A DNA stretch of 64,000 nucleotides from VRUE01 sp963702705 (GCA_963702705.1 CAVPDR010000006.1:248001-312000), one strand, 5' to 3'. Positions 30,774 to 39,964 are shown, counted from the stretch's first letter. Notes: a model not told the origin generated them from the sequence alone. Translations and numbers: made by a program.

Positions 30774-30802
30774 TTGACTTTCGCCGATCCTCGGCATATG
30801 CG
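30774..30802 (+). promoter_or_regulatory. Sigma-70-type promoter for the secreted protein
   Basis: TTGACT (30774-30779), a 17-nt spacer and TATGCG (30797-30802). It lies about 60 nt before the ATG at 30866, which has its own GAGAGGA ribosome site. Confidence 0.55.
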
Positions 30803-30865
30803 TCCTCGCGAACCCTTCCCACGCATGTGGGTCCGTGCAAACCGAACTCAATTAGAGAGGAACCA

Positions 30866-31585
30866 ATGATGCGATTAGGACGTGAGCTCAGGGTCGTGCT
30901 CGGTTTCTGCTTCCTTGCCTTTGCAGTGTTTGGTGCCAATGCGGCACAGGCCGCCCCCACCTGGATGGCCGAAGGCTTGGCCCTGACCAGTGGAACCGTG
31001 GCGCTTAAAGGAGAAACCGTTGCCGGTATGACGACAACGACAAAAATCGGCGGCAATGAAGTTAAATTCACGTGCAAAAAAGGCGAACTGAAAGAATTCG
31101 AAGCAGAAAAAGAAGGCAAGATCAAAGAAGGCGGGACCATTCGGTTCTCCGAATGCACCACAGCTATCAACGGGAGCACGCAGAAACCATGCGAACCAAA
31201 AAACGGTGGTAAAGAAGCTGGCGTCATCGTATTCAACAAAGTCAAAGGGCACCTCGCCGAACACTCGACGGGGGAAGGGGTACTGACTCTCGAAACAACG
31301 GTCAAAGAAAAAATCGAAGGCAAAGAAGTGCCGGTTCTCGGCCATGTCGACATGAGCGAAGAATGCTCGATCGGCGAAGACCTGCCATTGATTGGAGGAA
31401 AGCTCGGCCTCGTTGACTCGGGAGGCATGACGGGCCTGTTAACCGAAGCCAAATCGCACAAATTAAAAGAAGGCCCGTTAACCGAAGTCTGGGCGATCTC
31501 CGAAACCACTGAACACAAAGTTACTTGCACAGGTGAATGGTCGGTGTCGTTGGTAGTGGGCCTTAACTGGGGCGCCTTACTCTAG
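30866..31585 (+). CDS. Secreted protein of unknown function, TTA-rich
   Basis: 239 residues with a signal peptide (RVVLGFCFLAFAVFGANAAQA) starting at the ATG at 30866 after GAGAGGA. The mature part has alternating Lys/Glu-Gly strands and two spaced Cys pairs (FTCKKG with FSECTT, and later Cys near EECSIG and VTCTGE). This style occurs in multi-copy secreted families of Thermoleophilia, but I cannot name a function. Codon use is far less GC-rich than its neighbours (many GAA, AAA, AAC), and it holds five in-frame TTA codons (30875, 31439, 31463, 31478, 31577). Confidence 0.75.
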   Translation: MMRLGRELRVVLGFCFLAFAVFGANAAQAAPTWMAEGLALTSGTVALKGETVAGMTTTTKIGGNEVKFTCKKGELKEFEAEKEGKIKEGGTIRFSECTTAINGSTQKPCEPKNGGKEAGVIVFNKVKGHLAEHSTGEGVLTLETTVKEKIEGKEVPVLGHVDMSEECSIGEDLPLIGGKLGLVDSGGMTGLLTEAKSHKLKEGPLTEVWAISETTEHKVTCTGEWSVSLVVGLNWGALL

Positions 31586-31618
31586 GTCAATATGAGGTAA
31601 TCGGTATAGGCACAGTTT

Positions 31619-31658
31619 CGCGGCCTGCTCGGGATTGCCACCCGCCGGGCAGGCCGCG
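31619..31658 (+). terminator. Hairpin after the secreted-protein gene
   Basis: CGCGGCCTGC (31619-31628) pairs perfectly with GCAGGCCGCG (31649-31658). There is no T-run, so it is a terminator or mRNA-end hairpin of the actinobacterial kind. It lies between convergent genes. Confidence 0.6.
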
Positions 31659-31729
31659 GTTGTCGCGAGGACCGCAGGCAGGGCGGCTGAGCGCGAGGTT
31701 CGGTCTGTGTCCGGACAAGTGGCTTGGGA

Positions 31730-32425
31730 CTAGGAGTCGCGAAGCCGCGCGTCGAAAAACAGCATTGGTCCGGAGCGCTTCGCGGTGGCCATCGCGAAGC
31801 CCGCGGCGGCGAGCCAGGCCTCGATCTCGACTTGGCTGCCGATCGGGCCGAAGCCGCCCATGTTGGGCCGAACCAGCCAGCGCTGTCGCCGGCTTCCGGA
31901 CCCGCGTACGAAGGATGAGCCGATTAGGCGGCCGTCTGGCCTGAGGACCCGGGCGGCCTCGGCCAGCGCCGCCGCGGGATCTTCGAAGCAGTGCAGGCCC
32001 CAGAAGGTGAGGAACAGGTCGGCGCTGTCGCTCGGCAGCGGAATCTCGGTCGCGTCCGCCTCGATCGGCTCGACCTGGTCGAGTCCACGGGTGCGGGCGC
32101 GCTGACGCGCCCGTCGCAACATCGACGGAGAGAGATCGGCGGCGACGTAGCGGACCGCCGCGCCGGGGTCGAGGGCTCGCAGCGCCGGTCCGGCTCCGCA
32201 GGGGCAGTCGACGATGGTCCCGCCATCGGCAACTTCGCCGATCGCGCCCATGCTCTCGTAGTAAGTCCCGTTGTCGCCGCCCAAAAACAGCCGGCTGATT
32301 GATTGGCTCAGGCGCGGCCGCTCCATATAGGCGCTGTAGGCGGCGCCCAGGGGTGAGTCGTAGAGAGCCTTGTCTGTCCAGGTCCGGTCGGCTTGGTCGT
32401 TGCCGGCTGGACCGTTGCGCGCCAC
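31730..32425 (-). CDS. Class I SAM-dependent methyltransferase
   Basis: A 231-residue protein of the Methyltransf_11 type. Motif I is TIVDCPCGAGPALRAL, motif II the acidic VAADLSPSMLRRA, and the post-motif loops are FLTFWGLHCFEDP and LRPDGRLIGSS. The GTG at 32425 lies 6 nt after a TAGACT box (32432-32437, minus strand), so it is probably leaderless. Substrate unknown; small-molecule methyltransferases of this type are common. It has no operon partner. Confidence 0.85.
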   Translation of the reverse strand: MARNGPAGNDQADRTWTDKALYDSPLGAAYSAYMERPRLSQSISRLFLGGDNGTYYESMGAIGEVADGGTIVDCPCGAGPALRALDPGAAVRYVAADLSPSMLRRARQRARTRGLDQVEPIEADATEIPLPSDSADLFLTFWGLHCFEDPAAALAEAARVLRPDGRLIGSSFVRGSGSRRQRWLVRPNMGGFGPIGSQVEIEAWLAAAGFAMATAKRSGPMLFFDARLRDS

Positions 32426-32740
32426 GGCGCCAGTCTAGGCGCCTACCCCACGGGCCAGCTTGACGATCGCACAGCAGCGGTTCGCCCAGCGCCTGCCCCA
32501 GGAGGGGCAGGAAGCTGAGCGGAGCCCAGATCAGGAAGAAATGCCGAAGGGTTGCCTTCGAAGCATTGCCTGAAAGAGGTTTGCCCTTCCAGGCGTGGAC
32601 TCGACGAGCGCGCGGCCGAGTGTTCAGCGATCGCAGCGCGACCGGCCAAACGCAGGCAAAGGGGAGGCGAAGCGGCGTGGCCCGATGTACGTGTTGACGC
32701 TGTTGGAGCGCGAGTACTAGCTTGTGTACAGGGAGGCTGT
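32426..32740. other. Intergenic region with a short hairpin
   Basis: About 315 nt between the divergent methyltransferase and PucR-like genes. It contains the methyltransferase -10 box (32432-32437, minus strand) and a strong 8-bp hairpin CCTGCCCC-AGGA-GGGGCAGG at 32492-32511. An in-frame extension of the PucR-like gene reaches back to 32552 but looks non-coding. I see no other gene here. Confidence 0.5.
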
Positions 32741-33952
32741 TTGAACCGCAGTGATCGTCAGTCGAGGTCGCAGCACGAGATCCGCGCCGATTTGGTCGAG
32801 CGGCTGCGAAGCCGATCGGCCGAGATCGAAGACGCGATTTTCAATCGGGTTCGCGCCCTGGCGTCGCCTACCGAAAGCGAAGACGCCGACTACCGGGCCG
32901 GGCTGCGCGCGACCGTCGCTGAGTCGGTTGACTACGCCCTGACGAGCATCGAGCGCGGCGAGGAGTCGACGGAGGCGATTCCACCTGCCGCCGCGGCGCA
33001 GGCGCGGCGTGCGGCGCGCAGTGGGGTCGGGCTGGACACGGTGCTGCGCCGCTACGCCGCCGGCGACCGGCTGGTCAGCGAGATCATCATGGACGAAGCG
33101 GGCAGGTTTCCCGCCGACGCCCTGCGTCAGATTCTCAGCACGCAGGGCCCGCACGTCGACCGTCTGATGGCATCGGTTGCCGCCGAGTACATGGCGGAGC
33201 TGGAGCTGATGCGGCGCTCGCCTGCCCAGCGCGTGGCCGAACGGGTCAAAAAGCTGCTGGCCGGCGATGCCCCGCTCGATGCCGAGGGGCTGGATTACGA
33301 ATTCGAAGCCTGGCACCTGGGGCTGGTCGTGACCGGTACCGGCGGCGAGGCGGCGGTGAGGGTTCTCGCGACCGCGGTGGGGCGGGAACCGCTGGTCATC
33401 ATGCGCAGCGACGACACCGCCTGGGCCTGGTTGGGCGGGCGGGAGCGGCTCGAGGTTTCGGAGCTGCAGTGCCATGCCGTGGCCGAGGTGCTCGGCGATC
33501 TGACCCTCGCCGTCGGCGAGCCGCGGTGGGGATTGGATGGCTGGCGGCTCACCCACCGTGAGGCACAGGCAGCCCAGCAGGTGATGCTGCACCGTTCCCA
33601 GCCCTTCACGAAGGCCAGCAGCGTGATCCTGCTCGCGGCCGTACTGCGCGATGAGCCACTTGCCGAGTCGCTGCGGGAGACCTACCTCGCACCGCTCGAC
33701 GGACAGGGCGATTCGGGCGCGGTCCTGCGCGAAACGCTGCGCGCCTACTTCGCGGCCGGATTCAACGCCGCCACGGCCGCTGCGTCGCTGCAGGTCGACC
33801 GCCACACGGTCCAGCGCCGCCTGCGCAAGGTGGAGCAGGCCCTCGGCCGATTACTGACGAGCTGCCACGCCGAGCTCGAGGTGGCATTGAGCTTGGAGGA
33901 GCTCGACGACCCTTCCGGCGTGGGGTCGGGGTTGGCCAAGCAGCGTCAATAG
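32741..33952 (+). CDS. PucR/CdaR-like transcriptional regulator (C-terminal helix-turn-helix)
   Basis: 403 residues from the TTG at 32741, which has GGGAGG 4 nt upstream. The N-terminal half is a helical RsbR/purine-catabolism-regulator-like sensory domain. A GGDEF-like fold remnant follows (around GLVVTGTGGEAAVRVL). The C-terminal PucR-type DNA-binding domain has FAAGFNAATAAASLQVDRHTVQRRLRKVEQALGR. Such proteins activate catabolic or secondary-metabolism genes. Its target is unknown; no obvious co-transcribed gene follows. Confidence 0.82.
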   Translation: MNRSDRQSRSQHEIRADLVERLRSRSAEIEDAIFNRVRALASPTESEDADYRAGLRATVAESVDYALTSIERGEESTEAIPPAAAAQARRAARSGVGLDTVLRRYAAGDRLVSEIIMDEAGRFPADALRQILSTQGPHVDRLMASVAAEYMAELELMRRSPAQRVAERVKKLLAGDAPLDAEGLDYEFEAWHLGLVVTGTGGEAAVRVLATAVGREPLVIMRSDDTAWAWLGGRERLEVSELQCHAVAEVLGDLTLAVGEPRWGLDGWRLTHREAQAAQQVMLHRSQPFTKASSVILLAAVLRDEPLAESLRETYLAPLDGQGDSGAVLRETLRAYFAAGFNAATAAASLQVDRHTVQRRLRKVEQALGRLLTSCHAELEVALSLEELDDPSGVGSGLAKQRQ

Positions 33953-34213
33953 ACCGGACGACCTCGTCCAGATGCGACATTTTGGCGCTGTCGGCGACTT
34001 GCACCGCACCACAATGGTCTAAGCGCCGCGCCGCGCCGCTGATAAACATCAAGGGGTGGCACAGGGGGCGGCTGGAGGGTCATGGCAGGGGGTGTCAGAT
34101 CCTTCTGGTGCTTCCCTGGGCCGGCCACGTAGCCCGGAGCGGGCGACCCGGTTCGGGCTCCCTTCGCCCTCGTCAAGACTGGGTCGCCCGCGGGGCCACC
34201 GGCGCCTGTTGGG

Positions 34214-34924
34214 TCAGCGCCCGGGCCCGGACTCGCATTCGTGTGACTTGCCGATGCCCGGGCCGCCGTCGCAGTAGTCGAAGCCGGTGCCGCCGTAGAG
34301 CTGGTCGCTGGCGCCACCTCCAAAGAGGCGATCGTCGCCGCCTTCCCCGTGGCAGCCGTCTTCGCCATCGCCCATCAGGCATTCGTCTCGTCCGGGGCCG
34401 CCCCAGCACCCGTCGCTGCCGCTGCCCAGCCGGCAGTAGTCGTTGCCGGGCCCGCCGACGCAGTCGGTGTTGACGGGCCCCGCGATGCAGACGTCGTCAC
34501 CGCCGCCGCCGATACAGCGGTTGCGGGGGGTCCCCTGCGGATAGCAGGTGTCGGGCTCGGCGTTGCCGATCAGCTTGTCCGAGCCCGAGCCGAGGTAGGC
34601 GGTCAGCGCCACCGGCAGCGGGTCGAGCACCTCGACCTTGTCGTCGGAGGGACCCATTTCAACGATCACCGAGGCAGCTTCGCCGAGCCCGCAGGTGGCG
34701 GCGGCGAAACCGCGGGTCAGGCGGCAGCCGCTCGGCCGCGCCGCGGCCATGTGCCCGTTGACGAGGAGTTGGCCGCCGCTGACGGTGAGGCGCAGGTGCG
34801 AGCCGGAACCGGCACCACGGATGACGATGATTCCGCCTCGCGGCGAGGCTGATCCACTCAGCCCGAAGAAAGCCAAGGCCAGAACCGCAGCGGTTAGCAG
34901 CGCGCGGCGCATCGGCTTCGGCAT
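34214..34924 (-). CDS. Secreted cysteine-rich RTX-like calcium-binding repeat protein
   Basis: About 236 residues (the ATG at 34912 is an alternative start; no clear ribosome site). The signal peptide is RRALLTAAVLALAFFGLSGSASP. After a compact N-terminal domain come nonapeptide-type repeats from about residue 130: GGGGDDVC, GGPGNDYC, SGSDGC, GGPGRDEC, GDGEDGC, GGGASDQL, GGTGFDYC. The pattern GGxGxDxx is that of calcium-binding RTX parallel beta-rolls, but here a Cys recurs at the end of many repeats. It is likely extracellular. The cysteines may form disulfides along the roll. Confidence 0.75.
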   Translation of the reverse strand: MPKPMRRALLTAAVLALAFFGLSGSASPRGGIIVIRGAGSGSHLRLTVSGGQLLVNGHMAAARPSGCRLTRGFAAATCGLGEAASVIVEMGPSDDKVEVLDPLPVALTAYLGSGSDKLIGNAEPDTCYPQGTPRNRCIGGGGDDVCIAGPVNTDCVGGPGNDYCRLGSGSDGCWGGPGRDECLMGDGEDGCHGEGGDDRLFGGGASDQLYGGTGFDYCDGGPGIGKSHECESGPGR

Positions 34925-34958
34925 GCTACTGAAGCCGGCGGGGGGCTCGGTCCGCTTC

Positions 34959-35231
34959 CTACTGACCGAGCAGCTCGTCGAAGCGCAGGGCGGCGCGGGT
35001 CGGCAGGACGAGGGGTCCACACTGGCGCAGCAGGCCGGCCCCGGACAGATCCCGAACCGCCCGCTCGACCGCATCGCGCTGGGAGAAAGAGTCCCGATCG
35101 GGGTCGAGCTCCCGCACCAGCTCCTCGATCGTCAGCGCCGCCGGGTGGAAGGCAAGTACGTGCTGCAGCACCGCGGACTCCTGCGCCCGGTCCTCGTCGA
35201 CGGTCTTGCGGATGTCTTCCCTTTCCTCCAC
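34959..35231 (-). CDS. Small winged-helix-like protein, unknown function
   Basis: A 90-residue acidic protein with a predicted helix-turn-helix arrangement (TIEELVRELDPDRDSFSQRDAVERAVRDL) followed by a hydrophobic strand pair (GLLRQCGPLVLPTRAA), resembling a winged helix. It starts 21 nt after the ArsR regulator stop and is likely co-transcribed with it. I know no named family. It may be a partner or second regulator. Confidence 0.6.
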   Translation of the reverse strand: MEEREDIRKTVDEDRAQESAVLQHVLAFHPAALTIEELVRELDPDRDSFSQRDAVERAVRDLSGAGLLRQCGPLVLPTRAALRFDELLGQ

Positions 35232-35252
35232 CGTGCCCAGATAAGAGAGTCG

Positions 35253-35585
35253 TCAGCTTTTCTCTTCCCCCCGTGCCCGACTTTTCTTCGGCGGGCGTTT
35301 CCTCGACCGCAGTGCCGTTCGCGCCCACTGTGCCCTGACCGCAGGGCGGTAGAAGTGCTGGGTCGAGCCGCGGATCTGCTTCGTCCGCACCAGCTTGATC
35401 GCGCCGCATTCGGCCAGCACCCTGACGTGGTAGCTGAGCGCGCTCAGCGGCTCGTCGAGCCCGGCGGCGAGATCGCGCGGGCTGGTCTGGCCGCCGCCGA
35501 GCATTTTTCGCAAGATCTCACGTCGCAGCGGGTGCGCAAGGGCCATGAACAGGTCCCCCGCCTTGTCGCCGTCCCCCGCCGCCAT
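35253..35585 (-). CDS. ArsR-family transcriptional regulator
   Basis: A 110-residue winged-helix protein. FMALAHPLRREILRKML is the ArsR N-terminal helix, SPRDLAAGLDEPLSALSYHVRVLAECGAIKLV is the helix-turn-helix, and STQHFYRPA is the wing. A basic tail (RKRPPKKSRARGEEK) follows. No metal-binding ELCVCDL-type motif is present, so it is not a classical arsenic sensor. The ATG at 35585 lies 8 nt after a TATATT -10 box on the minus strand. The small gene downstream is probably in the same operon. Confidence 0.85.
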   Translation of the reverse strand: MAAGDGDKAGDLFMALAHPLRREILRKMLGGGQTSPRDLAAGLDEPLSALSYHVRVLAECGAIKLVRTKQIRGSTQHFYRPAVRAQWARTALRSRKRPPKKSRARGEEKS

Positions 35586-35668
35586 TGGCGATCAATATAG
35601 AGCAAACGAAATCTATTGTCTGTAGACGGTTTGTCTTCAAGCACAAGATTTTGCAGCGAGGCGGCGGC

Positions 35669-37564
35669 TCAAGCGTCCTCGCGCACGCCGCCCATCTCGG
35701 TGAAGACGGCGGTTGGGCCGCCGTCGTCGCGCTGCTCGTCGGCGATCACGTGGGAGACAGCGTTGATCAATGCCAGGTGGGTAAAGGCCTGGGGGAAGTT
35801 GCCGAGGTGGCGCCCGCTCGGGGCGTCGAGCTCCTCGGCGTAGAGGTCGAGCCAACCGGCCGCCTCCAGCAGGCGCTCGCAGAGCGCGCGAGCCGCAACG
35901 CTGTCGCCGATCTCGGAGAGTGCGGAGACGAGCCAGAAGGAGCAGATCAGGAAGGTGCCCTCCTCGCCGCTGAGCCCGTCGTCGGTCTCCTCGACCCTGT
36001 AGCGCAGTACCAGGCCATGTTCGGTCAGGTCGGCGGCGATCGCCTCGACCGTCGCTCGCACCCGGGCGTCGTCGGCTGGGAGGAAGCGGAGCAAGGGGAT
36101 CAGCAGGGTCGAGGCGTCGAGCGCGTCGGTCTCGTAATGCTGGCGAAAGACGCCGTCGCGGACGCCGCGCTCGAGGATCTCCGCCTTCATCGCGTCGGCC
36201 GTCTTTCTCCAGTCTGCAGCGACGTCCTCGAAGCCCAGGCTCGTGGCGAGGCGGGCGCCGCGGTCGACCGCGACCCAGATCATCAGCTTCGAGGAGACGT
36301 AGTGCCGGGGCTCGCCGCGCGACTCCCAGATGCCCTGGTCGGGATGCTCCCAGGCGGCGATCGCCGCTTCCACCTGGTGGCGGATCAGCTGCCGGTCAGC
36401 CGGCGTGCCGCTCCCTCGCAGCGCCTTCTCGTGCAGGTAGATCGAGTCGAGCAGGGCGCCCCAGACGTCGTTCTGGCGCTGGCTGAAGGCGCCGTTGCCG
36501 ATCCTCACCGGGCTGGCGCCGCCGTAGCCGCTGAGGTGGTCGAGCGTGCGCTCGGTCAGGTCGCGCTCGCCGCCGATCCCGTACATGATCTGCAGATCGG
36601 GGTTTTCCCTGCAGACGTCGATGATGAAGCGCATGAAGTCGCGCGCCTCCTCGTCGAAGCCGAGCGTGTGCAATGCCCAGAGGCTGAAGGTCGAGTCGCG
36701 GATCCAGCTGTAGCGGTAGTCCCAGTTGCGTTCGCCGCCGGGAGTCTCGGGCAGCGAGGTGGTGGGGGCGGCGAGCAGGGCTCCGCTCGGCGTGTAGGTC
36801 AGCCCCTTCAGCACCAGCGCCGAGCGCTGCAGGTGGATGCGCCAGGGGTGGTCGGGGAAATCGCCGGCGCGCAGCCATTCACGCCAGAACTCTTCGGTCG
36901 AGTCGAGCCGCTCCAGCGCCTCGGGGGCGCTGCGCGGCCCGCCGACGTCGCCCTCGCCCCAGGTGATCGCGCAGAAGCCGGTCTCGTCCTCGCGCAGCTT
37001 TACACGGCCGTGGGCGACGCCGCTCTCGATCGTCAGCTCCATATCGCTGGTGAGGCGCAGCTCGGTGCCGTCGCTGTCGCGAGCAGTCGCTTCGCCGAGC
37101 TCTCCGCCGCTCCAGCTTGCGGCCTCAGCGCCATAGTTAAAGCGCGGCATGCACTCGATCTCCATCTCGACCTCGCCGTCGATACAGGTCATCAGCCGCA
37201 GCAGTGAGTTGTCGGCTTCGTGCGCGGTCGCGGGGCGGCTGCGGTTGCCATCTTCGGTCGCCCACTCGGGGATCGAGAGCAGGTCGTGGACGACGACCCA
37301 GCCGGTCTCGGTGACCCAGGTCGTCTCGATCACCAGCGTGCCCGGCTCGTAGCGGCGGCTGATCGGCACGATCACCCCCTTCGGCGCCAGCTTGAAGTGG
37401 CCGGCGCCGCGATCGAGCAGGGCGGCGAAGGCGCTCGGCGAGTCGAAGCGGGGCAGGCAGAGCCACTCGACGCTGCCGTCGTAGGAGACGAGGGCGCTGG
37501 TGTGGCAGTCGGAGAGGAAGCCGTAGCCGCCGATCGGCGGGAAGCGGGGGTCGGTGGCTTTCAC
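35669..37564 (-). CDS. Glycoside hydrolase family 15 (glucoamylase/trehalase-like)
   Basis: A 631-residue protein with the GH15 layout. The N-terminal beta-sandwich starts FPPIGGYGFLSDCHTSALV. The (alpha/alpha)6 barrel has RNWDYRYSWIRDSTFSLWAL, and the catalytic EEGTF lies within SGEEGTFLICSFWLVSAL. There is no signal peptide, so it is cytoplasmic. Family members of this sequence type cleave trehalose or alpha-glucans. The start is the GTG at 37564. It is divergent from ctaG across only 20 nt, so the two promoters must overlap. Confidence 0.92.
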   Translation of the reverse strand: MKATDPRFPPIGGYGFLSDCHTSALVSYDGSVEWLCLPRFDSPSAFAALLDRGAGHFKLAPKGVIVPISRRYEPGTLVIETTWVTETGWVVVHDLLSIPEWATEDGNRSRPATAHEADNSLLRLMTCIDGEVEMEIECMPRFNYGAEAASWSGGELGEATARDSDGTELRLTSDMELTIESGVAHGRVKLREDETGFCAITWGEGDVGGPRSAPEALERLDSTEEFWREWLRAGDFPDHPWRIHLQRSALVLKGLTYTPSGALLAAPTTSLPETPGGERNWDYRYSWIRDSTFSLWALHTLGFDEEARDFMRFIIDVCRENPDLQIMYGIGGERDLTERTLDHLSGYGGASPVRIGNGAFSQRQNDVWGALLDSIYLHEKALRGSGTPADRQLIRHQVEAAIAAWEHPDQGIWESRGEPRHYVSSKLMIWVAVDRGARLATSLGFEDVAADWRKTADAMKAEILERGVRDGVFRQHYETDALDASTLLIPLLRFLPADDARVRATVEAIAADLTEHGLVLRYRVEETDDGLSGEEGTFLICSFWLVSALSEIGDSVAARALCERLLEAAGWLDLYAEELDAPSGRHLGNFPQAFTHLALINAVSHVIADEQRDDGGPTAVFTEMGGVREDA

Positions 37565-37584
37565 GGCCGTGCCAAGCTACCAGC

Positions 37585-38481
37585 GTGAGCTTGCTTTTCG
37601 CCCACGTCAGCGGCACCTTCGCGCCGATCGAGGTCTTCCCGATCACGATCGCCGGTGTGCTCTACTGGGCGCGGGTCAGGACCCTCTCCTGGGATGGGCG
37701 CCCGGTGCCGCTTTGGCGCCAGCTCTGCTTTGGCGCCGGGCTGCTGACGATCTCGGTCGCTCTCTTCAGCCCGATCGGCCACATCGCCGAGGAGCTGGTG
37801 ATCGCCCACATGGTGGAGCACCTCTTGATCGGTGACCTCGCCTCGCTGCTGCTGGTCCTCGGCCTGACCAGATCGCTGCTGCAGCCCGTCCTCGCGATCC
37901 GTGCCTTCAACCGGCTTCAGGTCCTCACGCACCCACTCGTCGCCTTTCCGCTCTGGGCTCTGAACTTCTACCTCTGGCACGTGCCGGCGCTCTACGACGC
38001 CGCGTACGGCACAGCGCCGGTCCACGCGCTCGAGCACTCGACCTTCCTCTTCTTCGGTTGCCTGATGTGGATGCCGGTCTTCGGCCCGCTGCCGAAGCCC
38101 GCCTGGTTCAGCTCCGGCTGGAAGGTCGCCTACGTGATCGCCGTTCGCTTCGCCAGCGCGATCCTCGGCAACGTGCTGATGTGGTCGGGCACGGTCCTCT
38201 ATCCGATCTACGGCCCGGGTGAGCGCTACTGGGGCATCTCGGCGATGGGCGATCAGAGCACGGCCGGCGCGATCATGATGGTCGAGGGGACGTTCCTCGC
38301 CCTCGGCGTGCTCGCCTGGATCTTCCTCGAGGTGGCCCGCGAAGGGACCGAGAAGCAGCGCCTGCTCGACCTCGCCCATGACAGCGGCTTTGTCCTCGAC
38401 GAGGCCCGCGCTCGGCGCGCGGTGGCCGCCGGGCACGGGGCGAGGCTGGAAGAAAGGATCGTCGGCAATGACCGCGTTTAG
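37585..38481 (+). CDS. ctaG: Cytochrome c oxidase assembly protein, CtaG (caa3 type)
   Basis: A 298-residue membrane protein with seven predicted helices. Conserved His-bearing helices include AHMVEHLLIGDLASLLLVLG, NFYLWHVPALYDAAY and HALEHSTFLFFG, the CtaG_caa3 pattern. Such proteins help insert copper into the oxidase CuA/CuB sites at the cytoplasmic membrane. The C-terminus is a basic, cytoplasmic helix. The GTG at 37585 is close to the divergent glucoamylase start. No oxidase subunit genes are adjacent. Confidence 0.88.
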   Translation: MSLLFAHVSGTFAPIEVFPITIAGVLYWARVRTLSWDGRPVPLWRQLCFGAGLLTISVALFSPIGHIAEELVIAHMVEHLLIGDLASLLLVLGLTRSLLQPVLAIRAFNRLQVLTHPLVAFPLWALNFYLWHVPALYDAAYGTAPVHALEHSTFLFFGCLMWMPVFGPLPKPAWFSSGWKVAYVIAVRFASAILGNVLMWSGTVLYPIYGPGERYWGISAMGDQSTAGAIMMVEGTFLALGVLAWIFLEVAREGTEKQRLLDLAHDSGFVLDEARARRAVAAGHGARLEERIVGNDRV

Positions 38482-38574
38482 GGCCTGGCTGGTGACGGGA
38501 CCGCTCGGCCGGGGCACGGCCTTCGCGATCGACTTCGCGGTCGCCGTCCGTACCGCGCTAGGGTCCCGCGCTCG

Positions 38575-39963
38575 ATGAAGACCGACGTCACAGAGTTGCC
38601 CGATTCGCGTGTGCGGGTCGAGGTCGAGGTTCCCGCCGAGCTGGTCGATCGCGGCGTGCAGCGTGCCGCCCGCAGCCTCGCCCGCGAGATGAGGATGCCC
38701 GGTTTCCGCAAGGGCAAGGCGCCGCCGTCGCTGGTGATCCAGCGGCTCGGCTTCGGCGCCGTGATCCAGGAGGCGGTCCGCGACTCGCTGCCCGAGTGGT
38801 ACGAGCAGGGCCTGCTGCGCTCCGGGGTCAGCCCGATCGGCGACCCAGATATCGAGATCGTCTCCTCGCCCGAGGCCGAGGGCGAGCCGCTCGAGTTCAA
38901 ATTCGAGATCGGCGTTCGCCCCAAGGCCAAGCTCGGCGAGTACAAAGGCCTCGAGGTCGGTAAGGCCGAGGCCGAGCCGACCGATGAGATCGTCGACCGC
39001 GAGATCGAGCGCATCCGCGAGGGCTTCACCAAGCTCGAGCCGGTCGAGCGCGCGGCGACGGAGGGCGACGTGCTGCTGATCGACTACGAGGGACTGATCG
39101 ACGGCAAAGCCTTCGAGGGCGGCAAGGAAACCGACGGCATGCTGGAGCTCGGCAGCGGCCGCTTCATCGAGGGCTTCGAGGAGCAGCTGGCGGGCGTCGG
39201 CGGCGGTGAGCAGCGCGAGGTCAAGGTGACCTTCCCCGCGGACTACGGGGCCGAGCACCTTGCCGGCAAAGAGGCGGCCTTCAGCGTCGAGGTCAAGGAG
39301 GTGCGGGAGAAGGTCCTGCCCGAGCTCGACGACGACTTCGCCTCCGAGGCCTCTGAGTTCGACACGCTCGAGGAGCTGCGGGCCGATATCGGCAAGCGCG
39401 TCTCAGAAGCGGTCGACGAGCGCGCCGAGCAGGACTTCAGGGTCGCCGCGGTCGATGCCGCGGCCGCCGCGGCCACGGTCGAGATCCCCGGTGCGCTGGT
39501 CGAGGCGCGGGCGGCCGAGCGCTGGGAGCGGGTCGAACGCCAGCTCGCCGGGCGCGGCATGAGCCCCGACTCCTTCCTGCAGATGCAGGGCAAAACCCGC
39601 GAGGAGGTGCTGGAGGAGTCGAAGCCCGACGCCAAGCGCGAGCTCGAGCGCGAGGCGGTGCTGGCGGCGATCGCCGAGGCCGAGGCGATCGAGGTCTCCG
39701 ATGAGGAAATGGTCGAGGCGCTCGCCCACACCGCCGAGCACGAGCGCACGACACCGGAGAAGCTGCTCGCTCGCCTGCGCGAGAACGGCCGCGACGCGAT
39801 GGTCCGCGAAGACATCCAGGTGCGCAAGGCGATCGACCTCGTCGCCGATGCGGCGGTGCCGATCCCGCTCGAGCAGGCCGAGGCGCGGGAGAAGATCTGG
39901 ACGCCGGAGAAAGAGAAGGAGGAGGAGAAAGGCGAGCTGTGGACGCCGGACTCCGACTCCTGA
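38575..39963 (+). CDS. tig: Trigger factor
   Basis: A 462-residue ribosome-associated chaperone. The N-terminal ribosome-binding domain has the signature GFRKGKAPPS (as MPGFRKGKAPPSLV). The peptidyl-prolyl isomerase domain spans about 155-240 (GDVLLIDYEGLIDGKAFEGG). The long helical C-terminal domain follows. An acidic/Lys-rich tail (about 440-462) is longer than in E. coli. A TAGGGT box lies 10 nt before the ATG. The tig-clpP-clpX order is conserved in bacteria. Confidence 0.95.
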   Translation: MKTDVTELPDSRVRVEVEVPAELVDRGVQRAARSLAREMRMPGFRKGKAPPSLVIQRLGFGAVIQEAVRDSLPEWYEQGLLRSGVSPIGDPDIEIVSSPEAEGEPLEFKFEIGVRPKAKLGEYKGLEVGKAEAEPTDEIVDREIERIREGFTKLEPVERAATEGDVLLIDYEGLIDGKAFEGGKETDGMLELGSGRFIEGFEEQLAGVGGGEQREVKVTFPADYGAEHLAGKEAAFSVEVKEVREKVLPELDDDFASEASEFDTLEELRADIGKRVSEAVDERAEQDFRVAAVDAAAAAATVEIPGALVEARAAERWERVERQLAGRGMSPDSFLQMQGKTREEVLEESKPDAKRELEREAVLAAIAEAEAIEVSDEEMVEALAHTAEHERTTPEKLLARLRENGRDAMVREDIQVRKAIDLVADAAVPIPLEQAEAREKIWTPEKEKEEEKGELWTPDSDS

Positions 39964-39964
39964 T

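Noticed and set aside
34638..35600. Plus-strand gene opposite the RTX-like and ArsR genes
   Set aside because: It is antisense to clear secreted and regulatory genes and its translation has no domain features.
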